Of a DNA stretch of 64,000 nucleotides, positions 34,584-46,116 are shown in pieces. Below the pieces are notes generated by a model, which had not been told where the DNA came from, did no database searches, and saw only the letters and a program-made list of their open reading frames with translations. Position 1 is the stretch's first letter; every line of letters starts with the position of its first letter. Position numbers and translations under genes: made by a program. The DNA comes from Macrothele yani (Eukaryota; Arthropoda; Arachnida; Araneae; Macrothelidae): positions 163,772,709 to 163,836,708 of the forward strand of contig CM076997.1 of assembly GCA_039090855.1 (NCBI GenBank), given 5' to 3'.

Positions 34584-34939
34584 ACACACAATTGGCGTGG
34601 ATTAGAAACATCAAACAGAAGTCATCGCTCTTTCCACGTTTATTGTGTGTATTAATTATTGTGTGCATTAATTATTCATTCGCATCCTAGTTATTTGTTC
34701 AGTTGCTGCTTTCCATCTTTGGTGAATCCCCAGCATCATGCGGGGGTCCAAGAAACCACCTGCCATGTGGTTGGGCAGTTAGTCTTATGTGAGTCTGGCA
34801 AATTCGAGGTTGGTACAGTGGTAGCATTCCCGGCGCGTAACTGGAAGACCCTGGGTTCGATTCCTGGTGGGGGCCGATGATAATTTTTCCGTGACTCACT
34901 TATAAACGTGGAAAGAGCGATGACTTCTGTTTAATGTTA
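34584..34939 (+). mobile_element. family C element: tRNA-type promoter between inverted repeats, full copy
   Basis: The left end (ACACACAATTGGCGTGGATT ... GTCATCGCTCTTTCCACG) is the reverse complement of the right end (ACGTGGAAAGAGCGATGACT ... TGTTTAATGTT). Inside are an internal promoter with box A TGGTACAGTGG (34811-34821) and exact box B GGTTCGATTCC (34854-34864), resembling tRNA-Gly. About 150 bp precede the tRNA-like head, unlike an ordinary SINE where the head is at the 5' end. Other copies are at 25829, 26041 and 45446. It is best described as a MITE/SINE chimera. Confidence 0.75.
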
Positions 34940-35617
34940 TATAATCCTGAGTAATATTTAAATTTTTTTTGAAAATGGATATTTTCTTACTCTTTTGACG
35001 CTTCTTCGTCTACTATTTTTTAAATGCTATATCCTGGGATTGAAGTTCTTGAAATACCTGACTTACAATTTGACTTAGATGCAATATTCATTTTAGCTGT
35101 AATCTCTTGAGTTCCATAAAACAAGAATTATTGGATGAGCTGTTTCAGCGTTGGCCGCTTAATTAAATCGGTCCTTACTTGTTGGAATGAATGCTTGACT
35201 TTTCATACACCAGGCCTCCATCAATTCAAATCCTAACCTGTCTGTACCTTTGTTATGGCAAAATTATGCAGTAAATCTTTGCCGTAATCCCAGTGAATTC
35301 AGTGCAGTTAGCTCATTTTTGTCGTAACCCTATTATTGTCGTATTCTTCATATCACGCCTCTATCTTCTCGTGGAACTCTTGAACTTTTTTGAAGTGAAA
35401 TCCGCCGGATTTACTCTTCAAATAAAGAAAATAGGTAAGGGAAGTAGACACGTCCTACCCTCTCCGTGTTTTTCACAATCCCGAATACCTTGGCTGTACG
35501 TATTATCGCAATCTGGTGACACATAGCAGCTGTTCACTCTCGATTAAAAAACCTTCTGAGAGCAACCTATGACATATTCTTACATGCGTTATTAGAAAAT
35601 TTTCGTTTTTTATTTCG
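34940..35617. other. unassigned intron DNA
   Basis: A 77-codon + frame at 35293-35526 has no recognised motif. Confidence 0.3.
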
Positions 35618-35812
35618 GGGTTTCACGACCACCAAGAGCCACCTGATGGGCCATACGCAGTCACTATGCCCCAATCAGGAGCTACTCATTCCAGGAAACG
35701 GAGAGTGCCGATATCGTGAAACGAACACAACATTGATACCTCACACGGATTCGATCCATGTACACATCCCATACGAATGCTCATAAGCAAGCGCTTAGAC
35801 CACTACGCCAAC
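35618..35812 (-). mobile_element. SINE family B, degenerate copy
   Basis: TTTCACGACCACC, AGGAAACGGAGAGTGCC and GCGCTTAGACCACTACGCCA align with the reverse complement of the family B body and box A region. Box B is mutated (GGATTCGATCC). Confidence 0.65.
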
Positions 35813-37513
35813 TGAATGTCAGTTTTACCCAAATCAGATATGAACTTTACTGTTTTAAGAGAAAAAGCGCAAGACCCCTAGCACCAGTACCACCATGAGT
35901 GTGTGTTGAGCTACTTTTCAAAGGAACACCAAATAATCGTGTTCTTTTTTTTGTTTTTCTTTAATTCTTTGAGTTGAGCATTTTTTTGGAGAACATAACG
36001 TATTGTCTTTTTTGTGAGCAAGATTGTTGTTACGCTATGTCTAATACCATAACTAAGGAATGCTGAACTAAATACGAATACGGTGCAATAGTTCCTAACT
36101 AAAATTTTACGGCCAGGCAACACATAAACAGAAGTCAGACTTCCGATAACCTTTTATTGGTCCAGCACGAATTTCAGTAGAATTCCACAATATAAGACAG
36201 CAGATATCAGATTACATTTTTCTTATTGAACGTCTACACACTTACACATATCCACCTGAGCAACTGTTGTATCGTCCTTTTTATCTGTCGTTCTTATCAC
36301 ATTGATACGTCACTTTCTCTCTGACCTCAAATGTTGCCAATAGTATTCTCGTTTGAGGGAAAAGACATAACGTTCAGTTTGGAAGTATAAAAGAGAACAA
36401 ACTCAAATTTACATAGGAAAAGGAAATTAACTGAGAATATAGTTATGTGTGTTTTTAATGCATCGTTTTGATCAGCCAGGAAGAACAAATTTTGGGAAAA
36501 AGCATTAAGTAAATGAAGCAATTTCCTTTTCTAATGTTTTTGTAATTAGGAATTGACACTATAGGACAACTCCTATAATTGAAGCGCAGGATTTATGTTG
36601 ATAAATGTATTTTACACAGCAATATTTAGAAATGTTTTTTTTTTTTTTGCCATTTTAGCAAGCTTTAGGAAATGAAACCAGGGAGGAACTTCAAACTTTT
36701 CGATAGAGCAAGAATGAACGAATTGTAGCGAAACTAGATTCGGTTTCCTGGATGTATGAAAACTGTTTCTTCTGCTTAAAGCAAAATCCTACACGGGCCG
36801 CGTATGGAGCGCGCGACTGTTGAGATTCGATCCTATACACTGTATGTACAGATCAGAACTACGCAATGCTACTACGTCCTCATACAGGAAACTCATTAAA
36901 AAGACCGGTGTGTGTAGGTCGTTTTGTTTCTTTTTTGCAGGCTAACTGCTGTATTCTGCAAACACCAAGAAGTTTCAAAACTTAAATTGTAGGAAGAGGA
37001 TTGCAAAGCTTGTATCGCACAAGACTTATCAGCGTCGAAAGATGTTCAGAAGTTAGGTAAGAAAGATAATTACCTGAAACTAGTCTCCTGATGCCATGTG
37101 AAGACTATTTGAGAGAAATACTGAAAACAAGGCCAATCAGATAATTATTTAATGCGACGGCTTACCCTCTGTTGAAGCAAGAAAAGATTGCAATGTATTT
37201 TGCAACATAAGACACAAGATTGTGTTTTTGAAGTGTTAAATTTCGTTGGTGTATCCTAAAAGGAATTTCAACAAAACACGTGGATGGAACATTGCAGCTA
37301 AATATACGGTATTATAATCATTTGTCACATGTTACAATAGCGCATTCAATAGATAAAGAAACCACCGCCGCAAACCATTTTATTAGATTATAAAAAAATG
37401 TTTTAGATTAAAAAGGATGTCAAAGATACACAAACGAAAAAGAGCAAAACGCAAAACTTATCTCTAGGTTCTCATGTGTTGATTAAAAACACCTATGTAT
37501 CTACTTTTAACCC
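35813..37513. other. A+T-rich intron DNA
   Basis: Contains only low-complexity T-runs (36639-36651) and short frames. A GATTCGATCC near 36834 could be a decayed SINE box B. Confidence 0.3.
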
Positions 37514-37756
37514 TTTAACGACCATGACCCCAAAATCTTGTATCACTAAATACCATAACGCCCGAAACTGTCTGTTTGTTCACTTCTTTGTTTAATAACA
37601 ACAACAGTGACTGAGGGTGAGAACTGTTCATCCCTCATTTGTAGATAAAATTTGAAGAACATGGAAGAGTAGGAAATCTGACTCACTCTAGACAGGGGTT
37701 TTGGGCGGCTATGACAGTTTGTGTGCACGGGCGTTTTGGGCGTTACGGTCGTTAAA
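37514..37756. mobile_element. MITE family E, complete copy
   Basis: Ends TTTAACGACCATGACC (left) and GTTACGGTCGTTAAA (right) are inverted repeats. The interior has GGGCGTTTTGGGCG and CACTTCTTTGTTTAATAAC. A second, partial copy in the opposite direction is at 55425-55585. No coding capacity. Confidence 0.65.
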
Positions 37757-38144
37757 AAGTCAATAGCAACTGAAATGCTACAACCAGAATGAACGTCAGG
37801 GAGGACGTCAAACAAGGCAAGAGCAAAATGATATGACTAAAGTTCATTTAGGCTTTTTATACCAGATTTTATGAAAAATGTTGATAATAACCAATGCCAG
37901 AAATAAAGTGTCTTTGAAATTTATCACAGGTGTTTTAAGATATCGTTGCGAGAGACTGAAAATTCGCCAGCGAATATGATCCATTTGGATAAGAGTCACA
38001 CTGAAGATTATTAGTGAGATTGGGAGATGTCATATCGCACAATAAAGAATAAGCATGCTGATTTGGGAGGAAACAGATATCAGAATCATCGAATTTAACT
38101 TCTTTTTTAATTCAGACATAAGTTTCACATAAAAAATGTCTATC

Positions 38145-38328
38145 TTTTTTAACGACCACCGTGAGCAATAGGCAGTTGCCTATCCCTAAAGTAGGATCAC
38201 TGGCTCCAGGGAAGGGAGAGAACCAGTGCCGTAAGAAAAACACATCAGCCATCCCTCAACTGGGATTCAAACCCATCTGATACGAATGATCAAAGCCAGC
38301 GATTAGAAAACTGCTTCACCTAGGCGGC
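38145..38328 (-). mobile_element. SINE family B copy
   Basis: Reverse complement of family B: AACGACCACCGTGAGCAAT, CTCCAGGGAAGGGAGAGAAC, box B as GGATTCAAACC (one change), and CTAGGCGGC at the head. A T-run at the left edge is the poly(A) tail on the - strand. Confidence 0.8.
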
Positions 38329-39450
38329 TCCGTCATTTTTCGAAACTCATTTATAAGCAACTAGTAGAGACATTATAAAATATATGTTAATTTAAATACA
38401 CAGGGTCTATGAAGAGTAACACATCAGTCATCTGATGTTGCGGCGTTACTGATGTCTAAACTGCGGAATATTGTGAGAAATTTTATATGACAGAACACAG
38501 CGTGGGTCATGCTTGCAGATATGTCTCGAAACGTAGAGACAAATTCACCCTGACCATTCAGAATAATGTTATCAGCATAAATCATCATAAGAATATTGTT
38601 TTATGAAAATTAAAAAGAGAAACTTTTGGTAGATGTGGAAGGAATTTATATTTCGATCAACATGCAAAAAAAAAAAAAAGTAAGCGTAATGCTCTATCAC
38701 GGTGTACAGCATATAAAATGTGCATTTCCTTTAAGTCAAAATGTTTTTCTTCGATTCATTAATTGTCCAGTGCTTTTGTTCATTGTGCACTCGAACAGCA
38801 GCAGATCATGATTTAAATAAGGCAGTCGATATCTATTTGTAACAGGCCATGTTTCTTTAAACGACGATTGGGAAACAGAATGTTTGAACGAATATTTATT
38901 CCTCTAGTTCCGATGTTACTAGAAATATCAGAGAAGAGAATGAAAGCATCCACTGAAGAAAGAACATTTGCAATATCCTCTTCCTGAGATAGGTGGATCA
39001 GTGAGGGAAACAAACCTCCGACACAGATTCTCCAGAGGAACGTTTTGGGTGAACGTCAGCCAACTGAGACGGTTTACACCACATCACACTGAAAAGAGTC
39101 AGTAGAAAAGAAATAGTCGAAAAAGTGACTGGAGATACAACAAGGAGATAACACTTTAGTGAATCATAATGAGAAAGTGGTCAAAAAGACCATTATTTGC
39201 ATTTTCACTACAAGTCCTCAAAAAAGAGTCGGCCAGTTAAGGACAATCTCAAAAATGTGGTCCTTTAAGCAGAATAAAAAAGGCATACGCTGAAGCCCTC
39301 GAGCTTACCTCCCAGCACAAACAAAACGTCAGCGTATATACTATAAACCTTTTGAGTGAGATATTCCATGTAAAAATGCATATTAGTTTTATTCACTCCT
39401 TTAAAACTTGTCCTTCTTCTGAGGTCCACATAATCGACAAAATAAATACT
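38329..39450. other. unassigned intron DNA
   Basis: Only short frames and a poly(A) run (38667-38680). Nothing recognised. Confidence 0.3.
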
Positions 39451-39655
39451 AACACTGTACTAGCGATCCGATTTATTGGGCGTAGGAAGTAGACACATTA
39501 GCGTTTCCAAGCTTTCGCACATCAACCAGATGGCTTTTTCAAGGAAGTTCTGTCTAATTTCCTTGAAAAACCCATCTGGTTGATATGCCAAAGCTTGGAA
39601 ACGCTAATGTGTCTACTTCCTACGCCCATAAATCGGATCAATAGTACGGTGTTGC
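39451..39655. mobile_element. hairpin MITE with ~95-bp arms
   Basis: AACACTGTACTAGCGATCC ... CAAGGAA (left) is inverted as TTCCTTG ... GGATCAATAGTACGGTGTT (right), with about a dozen mismatches and a central GTTCTGTCTAA loop. No open frame. The superfamily is not identified because no target duplication is clear. Confidence 0.8.
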
Positions 39656-39659
39656 TATT

Positions 39660-40210
39660 TACTTCTTAATTTCTGTACTGTTCCTCGTTATCAATTGACA
39701 AGATTATCTTCAGATCTTAATTTATATATACGAGTATTATGTCTTAAAAGAAAAGTGTTTGATCAATGCATCCTTCCAGTGCTTACGTATGGTGCAGAGA
39801 CATGGACCTTAACTAAAAGAGACATACAAAGGCTGCAGACAACTCAAAGTAGCATGGAGAGGTGCATGCTTGGTGTAACCAGGAGAGATAAGAAGAGGAA
39901 CTCGTGGATCCGAAAAATGACAAGAGTGGAAGACATCATGATCAGAGGTAAATCCCTGAAATGGCAATGATCTGGACATACTGCCAGAAGGACAGATCAT
40001 CGATGGACAGCCGAAATTTTAGATTGGATTCCAAGGGACAGGAAAAGACCCAGAAGAAGACCACATGGGAGATGGGTGGATGAAATTCGAAAGTATGCAG
40101 GGGTGACATGGAGGAGACTGGCACAAGACAGACCGTTGTGGAGGAAACTTGGGGAGACCTTCGTCCAGCAGTGGATTGATAATGGTTGACAATGATGATG
40201 ATGATGATAT
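39660..40210 (+). pseudogene. RTE-clade retrotransposon, 3' end of ORF2
   Basis: The frame 39695-39970 encodes VFDQCILPVLTYGAETWTLT, the C-terminal block shared by RTE-clade proteins, then QSSMERCMLGVTRRDK. After a stop it continues SGHTARRTDHRWTAEILDW, GRWVDEIRKYAG and FVQQWIDNG. The element ends in a TGATGA-type tail (40190-40210), typical for RTE. The 5' part, including the catalytic core, is missing, as after truncated reverse transcription. Confidence 0.8.
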
Positions 40211-40211
40211 A

Positions 40212-43200
40212 TAATCGATTTATGGCTCCAAACGTCGCCTTCCGATTATATATACGAGTATATATAATCGGTTTATGACTCCGGACGTCGCCTTCCGATC
40301 TCCAAGAACTTTTTCCATCTTTCTCTATCTAAGCATCTTCATTCATCAGGCCATTTTGATTAAGTGTTCTCTTTATTCCATCAGACTATGTTTTTCTAGG
40401 TAGGCCTCTAATTTTTCATTTGTTTAATTTAAATTCCATGGCAATTTCGGGCAGTCTTTCATTGGTTATTCTTTTTGTATGACCAAACCAACGCAATTGA
40501 CTCTTCTGTATGTCTTCTGAAATTGTTTCTTTCACTTCCATCAATTCTTTAGTCCTTTCATTAGTTATTTTCTGTCTCCTTAATACTCTACATGATCTTA
40601 AAATATCCATCTCTACGGCTGTTATTTTCTTCTTATCCGCTTCTGTTGTCCGTCAGACCTCGGCCACATAAAGATGATCTTAGCAATACTATTATGAGTA
40701 CCCCATTTCCTTTCTCTGGTAATTTCTTCACTCCACCAGATTCCAGTCAGAACTTTAACATCTTTTCTTCCCTGTGCAATTCTATTTCTTAATTCCGTTG
40801 CATCTCTACTTTCTTGTGTAATTTTAACACCTAGGTAATTATAATGATCACATCTTTCAATTTCTTCGTTATTTTCTAGCAGTATAGGTTTGTTTCATTA
40901 CTTCCAAAGCATAAATATTTTGTTTTATTTAAATTCATAGTTAATCCCCATTTTTCATATTCTTCTTTTATTTTTCAAGTCATATACTCCAAATAAAGTT
41001 TATCTTCTGCAAGAAATACCTGATCATCAACGAATTGTAAGGTAAATACATAAATCTTAAATAATGTTGGAGATAAAGTAATCCCCATTGCTCGACACTT
41101 CCTTTTCTATTCTCTCAAAACCTGTTCCACATAAATCTTAAATAATGTTGGAGATAAAGTAATCCATATTGCTCGACACTTCCTTTTCTATTCTCTCAAA
41201 GCCTGTTCCACATAAATCTTAAATAATGTTGGAGATAAAGTAATCCCCATTGCTCGACACTTCCTTTTCTATTCTCTCAAAGCCTGTTCCACATAAATCT
41301 TAAATAATGTTGGAGATAAAGTAATCCCCATTGCTCTACACTTCCTTTTCTATTCTCTCAAAGCCTGTTCCACATAAATCTTAAATAATGTTGGAGATAA
41401 AGTAATCCCCATTGCTCGACACTTCCTTTTCTATTCTCTCAAAGCCTGTTCCACATAAATCTTAAATAATGTTGGAGATAAAATAATAACCATTGCTCGA
41501 CATTTCCTTTTCCATTCTTTCAAAGCCTGTTCCACATAAATCTTAAATAATGTTGGAGATAAATTAATCCCCATTGCTCGACATTTCCTTTTCCATTCTT
41601 TCAAAGTCTGTTCCACATAAATCTTAAATAATGTTGGAGATAAAATAATCCCCATTGCTCGACATTTCCTTTTCCATTCTTTCAAAGCCTGTTCCACATA
41701 AATCTTAAATAATGTTGGAGATAAATTAATCCCCATTCCTCGACATTTCCTTTTCCATTCTTTCAAAGCCTGTTCCACATAAATCTTAAATAATGTTGGA
41801 GATAAATTAATCCCTATTGCTCGACATTTCCTTTTCCATTCTTTCAAAGCCTGTTCCACATAAATCTTAAATAATGTTGGAGATAAAATAATCCCCATTG
41901 CTCGACATTTCCTTTTCCATTCTTTCAAAGCCTGTTCCACATAAATCTTAAATAATGTTGGAGATAAATTAATCCCCATTGCTCGACATTTCCTTTTCCA
42001 TTCTTTCAAAGCCTGTTATACATAAATCTTAAATAATGTTGGAGATAAAATAATCCCCATTGCTCGACATTTCCTTTTCCATTCTTTCAAAGCCTGTTCC
42101 ACATAAATCTTAAATAATGTTGGAGATAAATTAATCCCCATTGCTCGACATTTCCTTTTCCATTCTTTCAAAGCCTGTTCCACATAAATCTTAAATAATG
42201 TTGGAGATAAATTAATCCCCATTGCTCGAGATTTCCTTTTCCATTCTTTCAAAGCCTGTTCCACATAAATCTTAAATAATGTTGGAGATAAAATAATCCC
42301 CATTGCTCGACATTTCCTTTTCCATTCTTTCAAAGCCTGTTCCACATAAATCTTAAATAATGTTGGAGATAAATTAATCCCCATTGCTCGACATTTCCTT
42401 TTCCATTCTTTCAAAGCCTGTTATACATAAATCTTAAATAATGTTGGAGATAAAATAATCCCCATTGCTCGACATTTCCTTTTCCATTCTTTCAAAGCCT
42501 GTTCCACATAAATCTTAAATAATGTTGGAGATAAATTAATCCCCATTGCTCGACATTTCCTTTTCCATTCTTTCAAAGCCTGTTCCACATAAATCTTAAA
42601 TAATGTTGGAGATAAATTAATCCCCATTGCTCGAGATTTCCTTTTCCATTCTTTCAAAGCCTGTTCCACATAAATCTTAAATAATGTTGGAGATAAAATA
42701 ATCCCCATTGCTCGACATTTCCTTTTCCATTCTTTCAAAGCCTGTTCCACATAAATCTTAAATAATGTTGGAGATAAATTAATCCCCATTGCTCGACATT
42801 TCCTTTTCCATTCTTTCAAAGCCTGTTCCACATAAATCTTAAATAATGTTGGAGATAAAATAATCCCCATTGCTCGACATTTCCTTTTCCATTCTTTCAA
42901 AGCCTGTTCCACATAAATCTTAAATAATGTTGGGGATAAATTAATCCCCATTGCTCGACATTTCCTTTTCCATTCTTTCAAAGCCTGTTCCACATAAATC
43001 TTAAATAATGTTGGAGATAAATTAATCCATATTGCTCGACATTTCCTTTTCCATTCTTTCAAAGCCTGTTCCACATAAATCTTAAATAATGTTGGAGATA
43101 AATTAATCCCCATTGCTCGACATTTCCTTTTCCATTCTTTCAAAGCCTGTTCCACATAAATCTTAAATAATGTTGGAGATAAAATAATCCCCATTGCTCG

Positions 43201-43990
43201 ACATTTCCTTTTCCATTCTTTCAAAGCCTGTTCCACATAAATCTTAAATAATGTTGGAGATAAATTAATCCCCATTGCTCGACATTTCCTTTTCCATTCT
43301 TTCAAAGCCTGTACCACCTAAATCTTAAATAATGTTGGAGATAAATTAATCCCCATTGCTCGACATTTCCTTTTCCATTCTTTCAAAGCCTGTTCCACAT
43401 AAATCTTAAATAATGTTGGAGATAAAATAATCCCCATTGCTCGACATTTCCTTTTCCATTCTTTCAAAGCCTGTTCCACATAAATCTTAAATAATGTTGG
43501 AGATAAAATAATCCCCATTGCTCGACATTTCCTTTTCCATTCTTTCACAGCCTGTTCCACATAAATCTTAAATAATGTTGGAGATAAATTAATCCCCATT
43601 GCTCGACATTTCCTTTTCCATTCTTTCAAAGCCTGTTCCACATAAATCTTAAATAATGTTGGAGATAAAATAATCCCCATTGCTCGACATTTCCTTTTCC
43701 ATTCTTTCAAAGCCTGTTCCACATAAATCTTAAATAATGTTGGAGATAAAATAATCCCCATTGCTCGACATTTCTTTTTCCATTCTTTCAAAGCCTGTTC
43801 CACATAAGTCTTAAATAATGTTTAAGATATACAACATCTCTGTTTTAGTCCTTTAGTCACTAGGAATCCGTTTGAAGTTTTCTGGCCCATTTTCATTTCT
43901 TATATTGATTGTTAGTAAAGTTCTTTGACTGCTTTGATAATCGCAGTATTAATATTTGTATATTTTAATGCTTTCCATAATATTATAATA
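40212..43990 (-). mobile_element. RTE-clade retrotransposon carrying an internal tandem array
   Basis: Read on the - strand: from about 43990 to 43830 lies RT sequence ending GLKQ-CC-S-TLFKTYVE; then the 81-bp array (43822-41052); then LQFVDDQVFLAEDK (41040-41000), NLNKTKYLCFG, and the C-terminal block at 40610-40416 (EDIQKSQLRWFGHTKRI). The array therefore sits between the RT motif GxxQGxxxSPxLF and the active-site FADD motif (here FVDD). Stops in the flanks show decay. The 3' end carries two copies of a ~55-bp unit with TATATAATCG and GTCGCCTTCCGAT (40212-40310). The N-terminal endonuclease was not found. Confidence 0.75.
41052..43822 (-). repeat. 81-bp tandem array derived from RTE reverse transcriptase, 34 units
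   Basis: The phrase AAATCTTAAATAATGTTGGA recurs from 41052 to 43806 in exact 81-bp steps: 2,754 bp = 34 x 81, with no insertion or deletion. Each unit encodes 27 residues on the - strand, LSPTLFKIYVEQA then LKEWKRKCRAMGIN/I, a segment of the RT palm. Open stretches of 161, 298, 132 and 192 codons result; three stops interrupt them. The five leftmost units (41052-41457) are a divergent group, each with Trp turned into TAG. Not a protein gene: no start context or promoter, and flanks are decayed RT. Confidence 0.95.
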
Positions 43991-45445
43991 TGCATAATTT
44001 TACAATAGATCTTAGTCTAAGGGCCGATAATCGCATTCTGTGCAAGAAATGCCGTAACGGCTCCTGTTATTTCTGCGCGCACTCAATTTTAGTAGATATG
44101 GTACTATCTGAGTCACCACCCATCAAAAAGAAATACCACATAGACTTTCAACAGACTTCAAAACCGTATATACTGCGCATTTATAGTATAGGTTGTATCA
44201 ATAGCGAGTTTTACCCTGCAAAAATAAATAAATAAATAAATACCAACAGCATTTATATTTATTGACATCTGAAAAATGCAGAATACTTCTTGTTGTTGTT
44301 GTTACTGCAATACTTTTAGGTTTATTTATTTTATTCGTTTATTAAGTCTCATAAGATAAAGAAAACTTCATTGGAGGTGCAAGTCTTACGCTACACCAAC
44401 GGAAATCAAGAAAGGTATCTTGGCATTGAGATTTATCTTGTATCTTCCTGCTCATTTCTGATGCCGTCTGTGGAGAATGAGAACGTCACTTCCCTGTCAT
44501 TAATTATCCTCTTCTCACGGCCAATAAAAGGAGACAGTGAGAGGAGAAAAAAGGCTGCGATGTAGGAGAACGGGAATGTATCCATCTAGAATAGAAACGA
44601 TGTTCGCAGCTTTCTTCCTTTTTATGTGTACGCATGTACGTTTCTGCGTGTGTACAAGGGTCGCACCAAGAACCGGCGTGCGAGTTTGATGGACATTTCT
44701 TGTCGACTGCCGATGTGCGTGTTGACTCGAAAAAAAAAAGCTTATAAAAATGTACATCGAAGTTATATGATGGCATTTTCGGACAGCTAACGTCACTGAA
44801 AACGAAGGAATAGATTTTTGCACTTTCGTTACTCATAGGGATCTCGGTTTGTGAGTACCAATGATGCTTGCAACACAAAAATGCATAACGGAAGAGGGAA
44901 GACCTAAACAAAGGGGTTTTATAGAAAGGACGCTCTCAAAGGAAAAGGTTAAAATGTTTTGCTGGCCGCGATGTTTTTTTTATTCTTTACCTCGTTCTTA
45001 CTATTTTTTTAGTTTTGCCACATCTGACAAAAAAGAGCTGAAACGAAAAAGGAGTTTCACTGTCGATGACGTAATTTCTTATTCTTTCGATGGAGGTATA
45101 TTAATAGGTGATTAACGAAATAGCAAGAACAGAGATTAAAACGTTTGAGGAATAAAAAAAACATGCTAGCTTGAACCATAATAATAGTAAGAACACAAAA
45201 CAAAACAAGTGGACTATGCTTATTTCTTTTTCATTGAAAATCAGTAATTTCACGCGATTCCATGCTGTCTTATTGCATGTGAAAAGACGAATCGAAACGA
45301 AATGTATTTTAAATATCTGTTAGTGAAAAATAGTCTCTTCATGCTCGAGAACAGCATGTTGCCATTAAAGAAAAAATTGTTTTTAAGGTGTTCCATAATA
45401 AGGACAAACCCGCTCGCAGCGCAACTTATACGTCCCAGTTATAGT
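43991..45445. other. unassigned intron DNA
   Basis: A short (AAAT)n run lies at 44222-44242 and a (TTG)n run near 44290. Open frames on both strands at 44504-44911 have no recognised domain. The sequence 43990-44230 may be older RTE sequence but could not be confirmed. Confidence 0.35.
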
Positions 45446-45810
45446 GTGTCGTCAAACAGAAGCCATCGCTCTTTCCACGTTTATAAGTGAGTCACGGTAC
45501 CCTTCTCATCTTCCGCCACCGGGAATCGAACCCAGTGTCTCCCACTTACGCACCGGATATGCTACCACTGCAGCACAACGGCCTTGAGTTCGTTCAGACT
45601 TACATAGGACTAATAGCCACACCACATAGCCGGTTGCTTCTTGGAGCCCCGCACAATGCTGGGGATTCGCCAAAGATGGTAAGCAGCAAATGAACAAATA
45701 ACTAAGAGGCGAATGAATAGTTAATACACACAACTGACGTGGATTAGGAACATGAAACAGAAGTCATCGCTCTTTCCACGTTTATAAGTGAGCCATGGAA
45801 AAATTCTCAG
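45446..45810 (-). mobile_element. family C element, second full copy
   Basis: Mirror image of the copy at 34584: terminal GCCATCGCTCTTTCCACG, AAGTGAGTCACGG, box B as GGAATCGAACC (45522-45532), box A as CTACCACTGCAGC, then TGCTGGGGATTCGCCAAAGA, and the other end at 45733-45790 (ACACACAACTGACGTGGATT ... TTTCCACGTTTATAAGTGAG). Its right end continues into the 32-bp satellite. Confidence 0.75.
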
Positions 45811-45811
45811 C

Positions 45812-46066
45812 CGTGGAAAGAGCGATGTCTTCTTCTATATAAACATGGAAAGAGCGATGACTTCTTCTATATAAACATGGAAAGAAGGATGACTTCTTCT
45901 ATATAAACATAGAAAGAGCGATGACTTCTTTTATATAAAAATGGAAAGAGCGATGACTTCTTCTATATAAAAATGGAAAGAGCGATGACTTCTTCTATAT
46001 AAACATGGAAGGAGGGATGATTTCTTCTATATAAACAGGCAAAAAGCGATTACTTCTGTTTGATAT
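45812..46066. repeat. 32-bp tandem satellite derived from the family C terminus
   Basis: Units like CATGGAAAGAGCGATGACTT plus CTTCTATATAAA start at 45812, 45844, 45876, 45908, 45940, 45972, 46004 and 46036: eight exact 32-bp steps. The last unit passes into the normal family C end (CTGTTTGATATTCCTAATCC ... ATTGTGTGTATTAATT, to about 46097). The sequence shows the satellite grew from the element's inverted end. Confidence 0.95.
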
Positions 46067-46116
46067 TCCTAATCCACGTCAATTGTGTGTATTAATTATC
46101 GTGTGTCGACCTTATA

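Noticed and set aside
41431..43803. Long open frames of 161-298 codons that look like a repetitive protein gene
   Set aside because: They are the RT-derived 81-bp array; flanks are decayed RT, no start context, and three stops and a TAG-bearing group interrupt it.
44504..44911. Overlapping - strand frames of 135 and 102 codons
   Set aside because: No conserved motif in either, and both frames cover the same DNA; likely chance.
45812..46066. CRISPR array
   Set aside because: The 32-bp units are contiguous with no spacers and derive from a transposon end in a eukaryotic genome.
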